Source of the DNA: Actinomycetes bacterium
Lineage (GTDB): Bacteria > Actinomycetota > JAICYB01
Length of the DNA stretch: 64,000 bases
NCBI GenBank assembly: GCA_025934435.1
Contig: JAICYB010000015.1
Span: forward strand, 1-64,000
Reading direction: 5' to 3'
Made by a program: the position numbers and the translations under genes. The notes beneath the pieces are model-generated. The model ran no database searches. It was not told the DNA's origin and saw only the letters and a list, made by a program, of their open reading frames with translations. Positions 13,832-23,089 of this stretch are shown here, piece by piece. Position 1 is the stretch's first letter. Every line of letters begins with the position of its first letter.

Positions 13832-15148
13832 ATGAAGACCCGCGACTCCAGGATTCGCTTTACCGCCGCTGCATTGCGCAATCTCGGCATCGCGATGCTG
13901 ATCGTCCTCACCGTGTTCGTGATCAGCGGTTCGATTGCGGGCGCGGCGGTAGCGCCCGACCTTCGGACAGCCGCCAGCTTCGCGGTTCTGGGCGGCTCTG
14001 CGGTCACCAACACGGGATCGACCGTTGTGAGCGGAGATCTCGGCGTGAGCCCTGGCACAGCGGTTACCGGATTTCCACCAGGCGAGGTGAGTAACGGGAC
14101 GATACACGCGGCCGATGCGGTCGCATCGCAGGCTCAATCTGACTCGGCGAGCGCGTACAACACTGCGGCGGGCGAACCATGTGACGAGATCCTCACCGGG
14201 CAAGACTTGGGCGGACTGACGCTGACGGCCGGCACCTATTGCTACTCGACATCAGCCCAGCTGACCGGCACCGTCACCTTCGACGCTCAGGGCATTCCGA
14301 GCTCTGTCTTCGTCATCCAGATCGGATCCACGCTCACAACAGCGTCGTCGAGCATCGTAAATCTCATCAACGGCGCCGATGCGTGCAACATCTTCTGGCA
14401 GGTGGGCAGTTCGGCAACGCTTGGCACGAACACGGCATTCAGGGGAAGCATCCTGGCGTTGACGTCGATCACGCTCAATAACAGTGCAACGGTGGTGGAT
14501 GGCCGGGCGCTCGCACAGAACGGCGCCGTAACAATGGACACGAACTCGATTTCGACGGGCTCGTGCGCACCGACGCCAACGCGCACAGCCTCACCGACAC
14601 CCACCGCTGCGCCCACGGACTCGCCGGCTCCGATCGGCTCACCAACACCCACGGCTGCGCCCACGGACTCGCCGGCCCCCACCGGCTCACCGACACCCAC
14701 CGCTGCGCCCACGGACTCGCCGGCCCCCACCGGCTCACCGACACCCACCGCTGCGCCCACGGACTCGCCGGCCCCGACGTCGACGCCATTCCGTCTACCG
14801 ATTCCGACTCCGGCGCAGACGTCGACGCCGACGCCCTTACCGACGATGCGTCCCAGTTCGACGCCAAGTCCGACGCACGTAGTGATTCCGATCCTCACGG
14901 CAGCGCCGACGCTCACGCCGGCGGCGACGGCGACGGCTGCCGCGACGCCGACACCCGCTCCAACCGTCTCCGTTGGTGCGCGGGCGGTCACCCCCGTCCC
15001 AACTGCAGCAGCGGCCGTGCCGAGCGGGGGACCCGAACTACCCCGCACGGGCGCCTACATCGCGCTGTACGTCGTGGTTGCACTCGCGCTCACCACGGGT
15101 GGCGAGCTCATGCGCCGCTGGGCGCGGGCCGCATCGAAGTCGGCGTAG
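13832..15148 (+). CDS. Ice-binding (DUF3494) protein with LPXTG wall anchor
   Basis: A 438-residue exported protein. Residues 1-40 are a signal peptide with a long hydrophobic core. Residues 42-245 are the DUF3494 ice-binding domain (SFAVLGGSAVTNTG, GDLGVSPG, AGTYCYSTSAQLTGT, FWQVGSSATLGT). Residues 246-400 form a Pro/Thr/Ser stalk with four near-identical 16-residue repeats. LPRTG at 403-407, a hydrophobic span and a basic end make a sortase anchor. It should sit on the cell wall and bind ice, as in ice adhesins or antifreeze proteins. ATG 13832 is preferred over upstream starts because operator 9 ends at 13825. Confidence 0.9.
   Translation: MKTRDSRIRFTAAALRNLGIAMLIVLTVFVISGSIAGAAVAPDLRTAASFAVLGGSAVTNTGSTVVSGDLGVSPGTAVTGFPPGEVSNGTIHAADAVASQAQSDSASAYNTAAGEPCDEILTGQDLGGLTLTAGTYCYSTSAQLTGTVTFDAQGIPSSVFVIQIGSTLTTASSSIVNLINGADACNIFWQVGSSATLGTNTAFRGSILALTSITLNNSATVVDGRALAQNGAVTMDTNSISTGSCAPTPTRTASPTPTAAPTDSPAPIGSPTPTAAPTDSPAPTGSPTPTAAPTDSPAPTGSPTPTAAPTDSPAPTSTPFRLPIPTPAQTSTPTPLPTMRPSSTPSPTHVVIPILTAAPTLTPAATATAAATPTPAPTVSVGARAVTPVPTAAAAVPSGGPELPRTGAYIALYVVVALALTTGGELMRRWARAASKSA
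14591..14782 (+). repeat. 48-bp tandem repeat (4 copies) coding for the Pro/Thr stalk
   Basis: Four consecutive 48-bp units, each coding SPTPTAAPTDSPAP plus two residues. The two middle copies are nearly identical and the outer ones differ at a few positions. The copy number is likely variable between strains, which would change the length of the stalk. Confidence 0.9.
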
Positions 15149-15179
15149 CAACCACCGACCATCCCCGACCTGCTCATCG

Positions 15180-15520
15180 CCAGCACCGCGCAGCCACTGT
15201 CGTGTACCGCGTTGACCCGTATCTGGCCGCGAGGTGTGACGAAGGAGAAAGGCCGACCTTCACGAATGGCGCAAGGACATCGCGCCGTCGACGACGCTTC
15301 GGAAGTGGTGCGGCCACGATCCGGAGCGGTTCAAAGAGTTCGCGCGCCGCTACCGTGTGGAGCTGAAGGAGCCCGAGCGCGCAAAGGCTCTCGATCACCT
15401 TCGTACTCTGGCGAAGGAGAGAACGCTTACGCTCATCACGGCCACCAAGATCCGAGCATCGGTGAGGCAGCTGCAATCGCGCAGTTGCTCGGGAAGACAT
15501 CTCGTCCGCGACGCTGATCG
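15180..15520 (+). pseudogene. DUF488 family gene, frameshifted
   Basis: Three reading frames together spell a DUF488 protein: a damaged start near VYR, RIWPRGVTKEK, then DLHEWRKDIAPSTTLRKW...HDPERFKEFARRY and ELKEPERAKALDHL, then KDPSIGEAAAIAQLLG. A 1-bp insertion lies in GAGAAAGGCC near 15247-15255. A 1-bp loss lies in CCAAGATCC near 15448. The segment between VYR and RIWPRG is also shortened. With three lesions in 340 bp, this is a dead gene and not a sequencing slip. Confidence 0.75.
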
Positions 15521-15654
15521 AAGGCCCCACCAAGTCTTATCGTGGCGCGATAGGTTCATCAGATGCGAACATGTCGAACTCACGGCGCTCCGACGGGGTG
15601 ACCCAACCGGCGGCGAAGTGAAGACCACTCGGGCGCGAACCTGCAACGCGATAC

Positions 15655-15783
15655 AAGTCGCGGTCTGCTCCGGGGCCGACGACAGCGCCATGTACGCGAC
15701 GGATGAAGGACGACCTGCTCGCCGCGATCGAGTTCTGTCGCGATCACGACGCTCCGATGATGAGCCGCAGCGGCGGAGCCACT
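15655..15783 (+). pseudogene. Possible fragment of a FAD-linked oxidase gene
   Basis: The frame at 15710-15783 reads DDLLAAIEFCRDHDAPMMSRSGG, close to the FAD-binding motif of BBE-type oxidases (AAVEFCRDHD.P...RSGGHS). The preceding frame gives VAVCSGADD, like the usual ARCSG.DDV. The flavin-linking GGHS end is lost and no further domain follows. It is a short relic just ahead of the phosphoketolase gene. The assignment rests on a single motif. Confidence 0.4.
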
Positions 15784-15802
15784 CGCATAACGGAGGCGAG
15801 AA

Positions 15803-18163
15803 GTGATACCCGTCCTTTCGGAAGTCGAACTCACAGCGATCGATGCGTACTGGCGAGCAGCGAACTACATCTCCGTCGGACAGATCTATCTGCTCGACAA
15901 CCCACTCCTGCGCGAACCGCTTCGTCCCGACCACATCAAACCCCGCCTCCTCGGCCATTGGGGAACGACCCCCGGACTGAACTTCATCTACGTCCACATG
16001 AACCGGGCGATCCGCACGCGCGACCTCAACGCGATGTTCGTCATCGGTCCCGGACACGGCGGTCCCGCCATCGTCGCGAACGCCTACCTCGAGGGCACCT
16101 ACACCGAGCGCTACCCACATATCGGGCTCGACGAGGAAGGGTTGCGGAAACTATTCCGCCAGTTCTCGTTCCCGGGCGGGATACCGAGCCACGTCGCACC
16201 CGAGGTACCGGGGTCGATCCATGAAGGCGGCGAACTTGGATACTCGCTCGCGCACGCCTACGGCGCCGCGTTCGACAATCCCGATCTGCTCGTCATGTGC
16301 GTGGTCGGCGACGGCGAAGCCGAGACGGGACCGCTCGCTGCGTCGTGGCACGCAAACAAGTTCCTGAACCCAGCGCGTGACGGCGCCGTCCTCCCGGTAC
16401 TCCATCTGAACGGCTACAAGATCGCGAACCCGACGGTCCTCGCGCGCATCCCGGAGCCGGAGCTCGATCGCTTGCTCGAGGGATACGGCTACGTCCCGCT
16501 CCATGTCGAAGGCGACGATCCCGCGATGATGCACGAGCTCATGGCGACGGTCGTCGACGATTGCCTCGACCGCATCGCGGACATCCAGCGCCGCGCGCGG
16601 CGCGACAGCACGATGGATCGTCCGACGTGGCCGATGATCGTCTTGCGTTCTCCGAAGGGTTGGACGGGACCGAAAGAGGTCGACGGCCTCCCCGTGGAAG
16701 GAACGTGGCGCGCACATCAGGTCCCGCTCCCGAACGTGCGCGAGAACCCGGCGCACCTCGTGCAGCTCGAAAGCTGGATGCGCAGCTATCGGCCTGAGGA
16801 ACTCTTTGACGATGAGGGCTGCGTCCGCGAGGAGCTGTCCGCGCTCGCGCCGCGCGGCGCACGGCGGATGAGCGCCAACCCGCACAGCAACGGCGGCGAG
16901 CTCCTGCGCGAGCTCTTGCTCCCCGATTTCCGGGACTATGCGCTCGAGGTCGAAGCTCCGGGAACGACGTTCGGAGAGGCAACGCGCGCGCTCGGCGCGT
17001 TCCTCCGGGACGTGACGCGCATGAACGCGGACGCCGCGAACTTCCGGATCTTTGGCCCGGACGAAACGGCGTCGAACAGGCTCGATGCCCTGTTCCAGGC
17101 GACGAACCGTGCGTGGGACGCCGAGCGACTTCCGACAGACGATCACCTGGCGGCCGACGGCCGCGTGATGGAGGTGCTGAGCGAGCACCTCTGCCAGGGG
17201 TGGCTCGAGGGATATCTGCTCACGGGGCGGCACGGCATCTTCAACTGCTACGAAGCATTCATCCACATCGTCGACTCGATGTTCAATCAGCACGCGAAGT
17301 GGCTGAAGGTCTCGCGGCAGATCCCGTGGAGGCGACCGATCGCGTCGCTCAACTATCTCCTGACGTCACATGTCTGGCGCCAGGATCACAACGGGTTCTC
17401 GCATCAGGACCCCGGCTTCGTCGACCACGTCGTGAACAAGAAGGCGGAGATCATCCGCACGTACTTCCCGCCGGATCCGAACACCTTGCTCGTGGTCGCG
17501 GATCATTGTCTGCGCAGCATGAACCGCATCAACGTGATCGTCGCGGGCAAGCAGCCGCAGCTCAACTGGCTGCCGATGGAGGAAGCGGTCTTGCACTGCG
17601 ATCGAGGGCTCGGCATGTGGGACTGGGCCAGCACCGACGCAGACGACGAGCCCGACGTCGTCATGGCGTGCTGCGGGGACGTTCCGACGCTCGAGACGCT
17701 CGCCGCCGTCGACATCCTCCGCCACCACTTCCCCACGCTCAAGATCCGCGTGATCAACGTCGTAGACCTCATGCGGCTGCAGCCGCGCACCGAACACCCA
17801 CACGGGCTCCCCGACGACGAATTCGACGCTCTGTTCACGACCGACCGGCCGATCGTCTTCGCCTATCACGGCTACCCGTGGCTCATCCACCGACTGACGT
17901 ACAGGAGGCGCGTGCACCACAACCTCCACGTCCGCGGATACAAGGAAGAAGGGACGACGACGACACCGTTCGACATGGTGATGCTGAACGATCTCGACCG
18001 CTTCCATCTCGTCATGGACGTGATCGACCGGGTACCGGCGCTCGGATCGAACGCCGCACACATACGTCAGCAGATGTCGGACGAACGCATGCACGCACGT
18101 GAGTACACGCGCATCCACGGAGAGGACGTCCCGGCGATCACCGACTGGACGTGGCCCTACTGA
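15803..18163 (+). CDS. xfp: Xylulose-5-phosphate/fructose-6-phosphate phosphoketolase
   Basis: A 786-residue thiamine diphosphate enzyme of usual family length. It splits xylulose 5-phosphate (or fructose 6-phosphate) with phosphate into acetyl phosphate and a shorter sugar phosphate. Family motifs include [14 protein letters not shown], the [11 protein letters not shown] segment, [11 protein letters not shown] from residue 169 (cofactor binding), [12 protein letters not shown] and the C-terminal DWTWPY. GTG at 15803 follows GGAGGCGAGAA. It overlaps the acetate kinase gene by 13 bp, so acetyl phosphate made here would be used directly to form ATP and acetate. Confidence 0.95.
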   Translation: MIPVLSEVELTAIDAYWRAANYISVGQIYLLDNPLLREPLRPDHIKPRLLGHWGTTPGLNFIYVHMNRAIRTRDLNAMFVIGPGHGGPAIVANAYLEGTYTERYPHIGLDEEGLRKLFRQFSFPGGIPSHVAPEVPGSIHEGGELGYSLAHAYGAAFDNPDLLVMCVVGDGEAETGPLAASWHANKFLNPARDGAVLPVLHLNGYKIANPTVLARIPEPELDRLLEGYGYVPLHVEGDDPAMMHELMATVVDDCLDRIADIQRRARRDSTMDRPTWPMIVLRSPKGWTGPKEVDGLPVEGTWRAHQVPLPNVRENPAHLVQLESWMRSYRPEELFDDEGCVREELSALAPRGARRMSANPHSNGGELLRELLLPDFRDYALEVEAPGTTFGEATRALGAFLRDVTRMNADAANFRIFGPDETASNRLDALFQATNRAWDAERLPTDDHLAADGRVMEVLSEHLCQGWLEGYLLTGRHGIFNCYEAFIHIVDSMFNQHAKWLKVSRQIPWRRPIASLNYLLTSHVWRQDHNGFSHQDPGFVDHVVNKKAEIIRTYFPPDPNTLLVVADHCLRSMNRINVIVAGKQPQLNWLPMEEAVLHCDRGLGMWDWASTDADDEPDVVMACCGDVPTLETLAAVDILRHHFPTLKIRVINVVDLMRLQPRTEHPHGLPDDEFDALFTTDRPIVFAYHGYPWLIHRLTYRRRVHHNLHVRGYKEEGTTTTPFDMVMLNDLDRFHLVMDVIDRVPALGSNAAHIRQQMSDERMHAREYTRIHGEDVPAITDWTWPY

Positions 18164-19257
18164 ACGTCCTGGCGGTCAATGCGGGATCGAGCAGTCTCAA
18201 GTTGAGGCTGCTCGATACGTCCGACGAGGTGCTCGCCTCGAGCGATATACCATCTGCCGGCGGACAGATCGATCACCCTACGGTTGCCGATACCGTGCGC
18301 CGATTCCCGCATGTGAACGCCGTGGGCCATCGTTTCGTCCACGGCGGGCGCCGGTTCCTGTCGAGCGTGCGCATCAACGCCGACGTTCTCCGCGAACTCG
18401 AAGCGCTGACCGATCTCGCGCCGCTGCACCAGCCCATGGCACTGGCTGTGTTCCGCACCGTCAGTGACGTGTTGCCCGATGTCCCATCGGTCGCGTGCTT
18501 CGACACCGCGTTCCACGCATCGATGCCGGACGAAGCCGCGACATATGCGATCCCCGAGCGGTGGCGCGGGGAACTCGGCGTCCGCCGATACGGGTTCCAC
18601 GGCCTTGCCCATTCCTACCTCGCTCGGCGCGCGACCGATTTCCTGGGCACGCGCGCCGGGCTTCGTATCGTCACGTGTCAGCTCGGGGCTGGCGCCTCGC
18701 TCGCGGCCGTCCGCGACGGACGATCACTCGACACGACGATGGGCTTCACCCCACTCGAAGGGCTCGTCATGGCAACGCGGTCCGGCGACGTCGATCCGGG
18801 CGCCCTCTTGTGGCTGCACGAACACGCAGGACTTGAGATCGACGAGATATCCGATGCGCTTGAACACCGCTCGGGGGTCTTCGGCCTCGCTGGAACGGCC
18901 GACATGCGCGACGTGCTCACGCGCGCCGCCAGCGGCGATGCGCGTGCCGACCTCGCCGTAGGCGTTTACGTCCACCGCCTATCGGGCGCTATCGCGTCCA
19001 TGGCCGCAGCCCTCGGCGGCATCGATGCGATCGTCTTCAGCGGCGGCGTCGGCGAGAACGCGTTGGCCGTGCGTGCCCGGGCCGCCGAGCGGCTCGCGTT
19101 CCTCGGCGTTGCCATCGACGTACGACGGAACGCTTCGTCCGGTGATCGCGAGATTACGGCCGACGGGTCAGGCGTCAAAGCCTTCGTCATCGCCGCGCGC
19201 GAAGAACTCGAACTCGTGCGCGACGTGCGCCGCATCCTCGGCCCTGCGCCGCGTTAG
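18151..19257 (+). CDS. ackA: Acetate kinase
   Basis: A 368-residue cytoplasmic kinase that converts acetyl phosphate and ADP into acetate and ATP. ASKHA-fold motifs are present: VNAGSSSLK at residues 9-17, [24 protein letters not shown] and FSGGVGENA near 288-296. It is somewhat shorter than the usual 390-400 residues, mainly by loop loss. The usual LGNGAS reads LGAGAS here. It starts with GTG inside the end of the phosphoketolase gene, so the pair is an operon for a phosphoketolase bypass. Confidence 0.93.
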   Translation: MALLNVLAVNAGSSSLKLRLLDTSDEVLASSDIPSAGGQIDHPTVADTVRRFPHVNAVGHRFVHGGRRFLSSVRINADVLRELEALTDLAPLHQPMALAVFRTVSDVLPDVPSVACFDTAFHASMPDEAATYAIPERWRGELGVRRYGFHGLAHSYLARRATDFLGTRAGLRIVTCQLGAGASLAAVRDGRSLDTTMGFTPLEGLVMATRSGDVDPGALLWLHEHAGLEIDEISDALEHRSGVFGLAGTADMRDVLTRAASGDARADLAVGVYVHRLSGAIASMAAALGGIDAIVFSGGVGENALAVRARAAERLAFLGVAIDVRRNASSGDREITADGSGVKAFVIAAREELELVRDVRRILGPAPR

Positions 19258-19311
19258 GACGCGACCGACCGCATGCATCGTGAGCGCTGACAACGGTCCG
19301 GGTCGCAACGC

Positions 19312-21501
19312 TCATGTTGGCTGCTTCGGTCGCACCGCGGAGTCGATCAGATCGACGGCGAGGTCTCTCGTCCGGTCGGTGACCTCGAGCTCGTGATGGC
19401 CGTCGTCATGCCGCTTGACGGTCAGATCGACGGCAGCGTCCCCGACTTGGAGATTGGCGGCGGAAACCGGGCTCAACCAATCGGGCAACGACGGTCGTAG
19501 GCTGAGTCGCCCAGACGCCGCGTCGGCCTCGAGGCCCAGTAGCACCGTGAGGATGTGCACCACCGCACCGGCGGCCCAGGCCTGGGGGACGTTGGCTCCG
19601 AGGTACTGGACGGGAAAGCCTCCGGGGTCGCGACTCAAACCGGCGAACAACTCGGGGAGTTGTCCGCCTTGGAAGAACCCCGCCGCGTCGAAGATGGCTC
19701 GAGCGACCTGCACGGCCTCGTCGTCGAGCCCGTAGTTTCGAAAGCCCGCGGTGATGACGCCGTTGTCGTGAGGCCACACGGAACCGAGCTGGTACGAGAA
19801 CGGGTCGTAGGCCGGATGACGGTCCGACAGCGTCCTGATCCCCCAGCCGCTCCACATGTCGGATCCCAGAAGGCGCGCAGCCACGCGCTTGGCGCGCTCG
19901 GGCGCAACGGCTCTCGCCCAGAGCAGATGCCCTGCGTTGGACGCGACGGACTCGATCGGTCGCTTGGCTCCATCGAGGCCGAGGTAGTAGGTGCCTTCGG
20001 CCTCCCACCACAACTTCTCCTCGATGAGTTCGGCCAGGCGGTCCGCCTCGTCGCGAAGTCGGCTCGCCCGCGCGGTGTCGGCGTAGGCCTCGTCGAGTGT
20101 GCGGGCCCACGCGCGCTTCGCGGCGACGACGTAGCCCTGAAGCTCGCATGTCGCGATGGGCAGCTTCGCAAGTGCGCCCGACGCGTCGACGATCGCGTCT
20201 CCTGAGTCTTTCCAACCTTGGTTGTAGTAGCCGCCGTGCTCGGCGCGCGTCTTGTACTCCTGAAAGCCATCGCCGTCGATGTCGCCGTCGGTGTCGATCC
20301 ACGACAGCGACCGCTCGACGTGCGGGCGCAGCGCGTCGAGCTGCTCGCGGTCACCGTGCCAACGCCATGCCTCCGCCGCTGCCCACACGTATAGCGTCGT
20401 CGCGTCGTGGGTCCCGTAGTACGGCCGATGGGGGATCAGATGGAAATGGGCGAGTTCTCCCCGGCGAACCTCGTGCTCGATCTTGCCCGGTTGCATGTCG
20501 CGGCTGTCGTCGTAGTCGTCACCTTGGACGGCGCCGAGGACGTTGAGCGCGCCGAGGGGCAAGCGCGAAGAAAGAGCGAGCACCTGCAGCGACACGATCA
20601 TGGCGTCGCGGCCGAACAGCGAGACGAACCACGGGACGCCGGCGGACGGCACCCACATCTCGCGGGAATCCTCACTGCCGACGTCGAAGTCGTGTCTGTG
20701 CAGCCGAAGCGACGCCAGATCGGCGACGGCCTGGTCGGTGACCACGTTCACCATCGGATCCGAGGTGGAAAACCGCGTGCAGGACCGTACCCAGTCGACG
20801 CGTGCGCGGTCGTGTTCGATGTCCCCGCCGACGAGGGCGTTGCACTGACGCGGCGGCCGCGCGGGTTCGTCCGCCTCGATGGCCGGCAGCCAGAGCAGGC
20901 ACGTGTGCCACGTCTCGCCGGGATCGATCGCGACCCTGAACGACAGGCCGCCGTTGGCGAATTCCGGAGGCGAATCCGCCTTCTCGACCTTGGCCCAAAG
21001 AGCACGCCGGAAGTCATCGTGCACGTAGCGCGTGACGAGAGCGTCGCCGGACTCCTCCCACGTCGTTTGCAGCGCTCCGCGCCGCACGAGCAGACCGGAC
21101 TTCACATCGAAGATGTCGGCGAAGTCGCACTCGAGGCTCGCCTCGAGGACGACCTGCACCGCCTCGCGACCGTAGTTCGTGAGGTCGTAATCCTCGTGGA
21201 CGCCGCTCGAAACCGTTCGGTCGAGGCGCAGGTGAAGTGTGTTGGCCGGAACCTGTCCGGCGGCGGTTTCGAGCGGCGGGTTGGTGAATTCGAATCGGGC
21301 TGAGAAGTATTCGATCGAGGAGCTGTTGAGCAAGACGGGCTCGCCGGAACCCATCCGCAGCCGATAGCCGGACACGAAGCGCGTGTCGGAGGCGAAGTAG
21401 CCCTGGCCCTTGTGACGCGACACCTTTCCGTCGAGATCACACACGAGCACGTGCTCGTCGAAGTGGATCGTGATCAGCGGCGGACCGACCTGAACCGTCA
21501 C
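19312..21501 (-). CDS. Glycogen debranching-type glucosidase (amylo-alpha-1,6-glucosidase family)
   Basis: A 729-residue cytoplasmic glycoside hydrolase. Residues 1-210 form the beta-rich N-terminal domain of bacterial debranching-like proteins (DLDGKVSRHKGQGYFASDTRFVSGY). The rest is an (alpha/alpha)6 barrel with SAGVPWFVSLFGRDAMIVSLQ, GWKDSGDAI and SVWPHDNGVI motifs. It probably acts on alpha-glucans or glucosylglycerate-like compounds. The GTG at 21501 overlaps the stop of the upstream dehydrogenase by 4 bp, which fixes the start. A longer open frame upstream is only the dehydrogenase's shadow. Confidence 0.88.
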   Translation of the reverse strand: MTVQVGPPLITIHFDEHVLVCDLDGKVSRHKGQGYFASDTRFVSGYRLRMGSGEPVLLNSSSIEYFSARFEFTNPPLETAAGQVPANTLHLRLDRTVSSGVHEDYDLTNYGREAVQVVLEASLECDFADIFDVKSGLLVRRGALQTTWEESGDALVTRYVHDDFRRALWAKVEKADSPPEFANGGLSFRVAIDPGETWHTCLLWLPAIEADEPARPPRQCNALVGGDIEHDRARVDWVRSCTRFSTSDPMVNVVTDQAVADLASLRLHRHDFDVGSEDSREMWVPSAGVPWFVSLFGRDAMIVSLQVLALSSRLPLGALNVLGAVQGDDYDDSRDMQPGKIEHEVRRGELAHFHLIPHRPYYGTHDATTLYVWAAAEAWRWHGDREQLDALRPHVERSLSWIDTDGDIDGDGFQEYKTRAEHGGYYNQGWKDSGDAIVDASGALAKLPIATCELQGYVVAAKRAWARTLDEAYADTARASRLRDEADRLAELIEEKLWWEAEGTYYLGLDGAKRPIESVASNAGHLLWARAVAPERAKRVAARLLGSDMWSGWGIRTLSDRHPAYDPFSYQLGSVWPHDNGVITAGFRNYGLDDEAVQVARAIFDAAGFFQGGQLPELFAGLSRDPGGFPVQYLGANVPQAWAAGAVVHILTVLLGLEADAASGRLSLRPSLPDWLSPVSAANLQVGDAAVDLTVKRHDDGHHELEVTDRTRDLAVDLIDSAVRPKQPT

Positions 21502-22538
21502 TTCGGGAACTCGATCACGGTCTTGATGTCGTCGGGCCGGCGCTCGAGGGCGTCCGCGAAGCGTTCGAGTCGAGCGCGGCGCGTGATCAGTCGCTCGAGC
21601 CAGCCGGCATCGGCCCGCCTCAGACACTCGGCAGCGGCTTCGTAGTGCCGGCGATTGGCGTTGACCGATCCGACCACGACCTCGTTTTCGAGAACCATCT
21701 CGCGATTCAGCGCACCGGCGTCGACGGAAAGGGTCCGACCACCGGACGATACTCCGGTCAGGCAGACGACACCGCCCGGGGCGACGGATGCCATCACATC
21801 GAAGACGAGTTGTCCAACCCCCGTGCATTCGATCACTACGTCGGCTCCCGCACACGCATCGGCCACCGAGCCTGTGTGGTACATGGCGCCAAGGGCGCCG
21901 ACGGCGTCCGGTTTCGGACCGGTCGTGGCGAGGTCGACCACGTGGGTTTCCAGGCCGCGTTGCACGGCGAGGAGGGCGGCGAGGAGCCCGATCGGTCCGG
22001 CTCCCGTGACGAGGACTCGCTGAGGTTCCCAGTGCGCGCGAGCGCCGATGCGCTCGACCTGTTCCCAGGCCTTGGCGACGACACTCGTCGGCTCGAGGAG
22101 CACACCGAAGTGCTCGAGCGACGCGTCGACACGAACGGCGAACGCAGGGTCGATCCGGTATCGCTCGCGGGCAAACCCGTCGAGCTCCTTGATCCCGTGT
22201 TCTGTGTAGCGGCCGTTGCGGCACATGTCCCACTCACCGACGGCGCAGTTCGGACATGGGACGGGATCTGGGCGACGAACGATGCCGACGACGAGGTCGC
22301 CGGCTTGGATGTCCGAGCCTGCGGGAGCGTCCAGGACGCGACCGAGCGACTCGTGGCCGAGGACGAGTCGCTCGCCGCCAGGGGGCGCCCACCCGTATCG
22401 TCCGGAGACGATCTCGAGATCGGTCCCGCAGATCCCGATGTCGAGGGTCTGGACGAGGAGGTCACCGCCGTCGGGCTCGTCGAGGTCGTCGACGCGAGCC
22501 GACCGGGCGCGGCCGGGCTGCACAGTTAGGGCTCGAAT
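21498..22538 (-). CDS. Glucose 1-dehydrogenase-like zinc alcohol dehydrogenase, possible ATT start
   Basis: An MDR-superfamily enzyme oxidising glucose or a similar sugar with NAD(P). It shows the catalytic zinc motif GICGTDLEI, GHESLG, the structural-zinc cysteines in CPNCAVGEWDMC, the GRYTEHGIKELDGF segment typical of glucose dehydrogenases, and the cofactor motif VTGAGPIGLLAAL. The first standard start is GTG 22523. However, the codons before it read (ATT)RALTV, matching the usual MRALTV/MKALTV beginning, and GAGGAG lies 7 bp before ATT 22538. I therefore place the start at ATT. It forms an operon with the glucosidase (4-bp overlap). Confidence 0.85.
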   Translation of the reverse strand: MRALTVQPGRARSARVDDLDEPDGGDLLVQTLDIGICGTDLEIVSGRYGWAPPGGERLVLGHESLGRVLDAPAGSDIQAGDLVVGIVRRPDPVPCPNCAVGEWDMCRNGRYTEHGIKELDGFARERYRIDPAFAVRVDASLEHFGVLLEPTSVVAKAWEQVERIGARAHWEPQRVLVTGAGPIGLLAALLAVQRGLETHVVDLATTGPKPDAVGALGAMYHTGSVADACAGADVVIECTGVGQLVFDVMASVAPGGVVCLTGVSSGGRTLSVDAGALNREMVLENEVVVGSVNANRRHYEAAAECLRRADAGWLERLITRRARLERFADALERRPDDIKTVIEFPK

Positions 22539-22632
22539 GATGAAGCTCCTCGCTTCCTACATGCCGTGACGACGTCCTGCGCCATGAGTTCGAAGGAATA
22601 CGTCGACCTCGTCTTGGGAGTACACCAAGACG

Positions 22633-22840
22633 TCAGTCGGCGAGCGCTCCTTCACCGGCCGTTGTCCCGACGAGCGTACGCATCGGGTTCTCGAGATCGG
22701 AGAGTTCGCGTAATACCTTCCCGAAGATGCGCCGGACGGCGTCGGCGAGACGTTCCTGCGTCTGCTCGTCAACGTCGCGCGACTCGCTCGACCGTCCGTC
22801 GGAACTTGATCTTCTCGGCAGACGACGCACGGCCGGCCAT
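22633..22840 (-). pseudogene. Small gene with an internal frameshift
   Basis: The minus strand from ATG 22840 reads MAGRASSAEKIKFRRTVERVARR and then stops. Shifting by one base just before that point, in the GCGCGACGTTGAC stretch near 22776-22788, gives DVDEQTQERLADAVRRIFG, a helical segment that runs on to DLENPMRTLVG and TGA at 22633. Together they would make a basic, helical protein of about 68 residues. Either a small gene was broken by a 1-bp insertion or the assembly has an error here. No family is recognised. Confidence 0.4.
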
Positions 22841-22936
22841 GGACTGAGTCTAGGGACCGACGGGGACGTCTCATTTGCCTTTCGCGGTCTTGGTACGTCC
22901 CGTGTGGTCGTCCAGAACACGCCTACGAGAACAGAG

Positions 22937-23008
22937 TGGGCGTCCGAGGAATCGAACCTCGTACAACCGCGGTGTAAGCGCGGCGCTCTGCCAATGAGCT
23001 AGACGCCC
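22937..23008 (-). tRNA. tRNA-Val (anticodon TAC)
   Basis: The minus strand folds into a full cloverleaf. The acceptor stem is GGGCGTC/GACGCCC with discriminator A, the D-arm is GCTC/GAGC, the anticodon stem is CCGCG/CGCGG with loop CTTACAC (anticodon TAC, reading GUA) and the T-arm is CGAGG/CCTCG with loop TTCGATT. No CCA is encoded. Confidence 0.93.
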
Positions 23009-23089
23009 GGCCCCCGAGTCTACGGAGGCTGAGACGGGGACCAAAGACCCTGTAAGGAAGACCTCGGCGCGACCGACTCACACCTAGCA

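Noticed and set aside
14591..14782. 48-bp tandem repeats as a CRISPR array
   Set aside because: There are no spacers; units are contiguous and encode a Pro/Thr stalk in frame.
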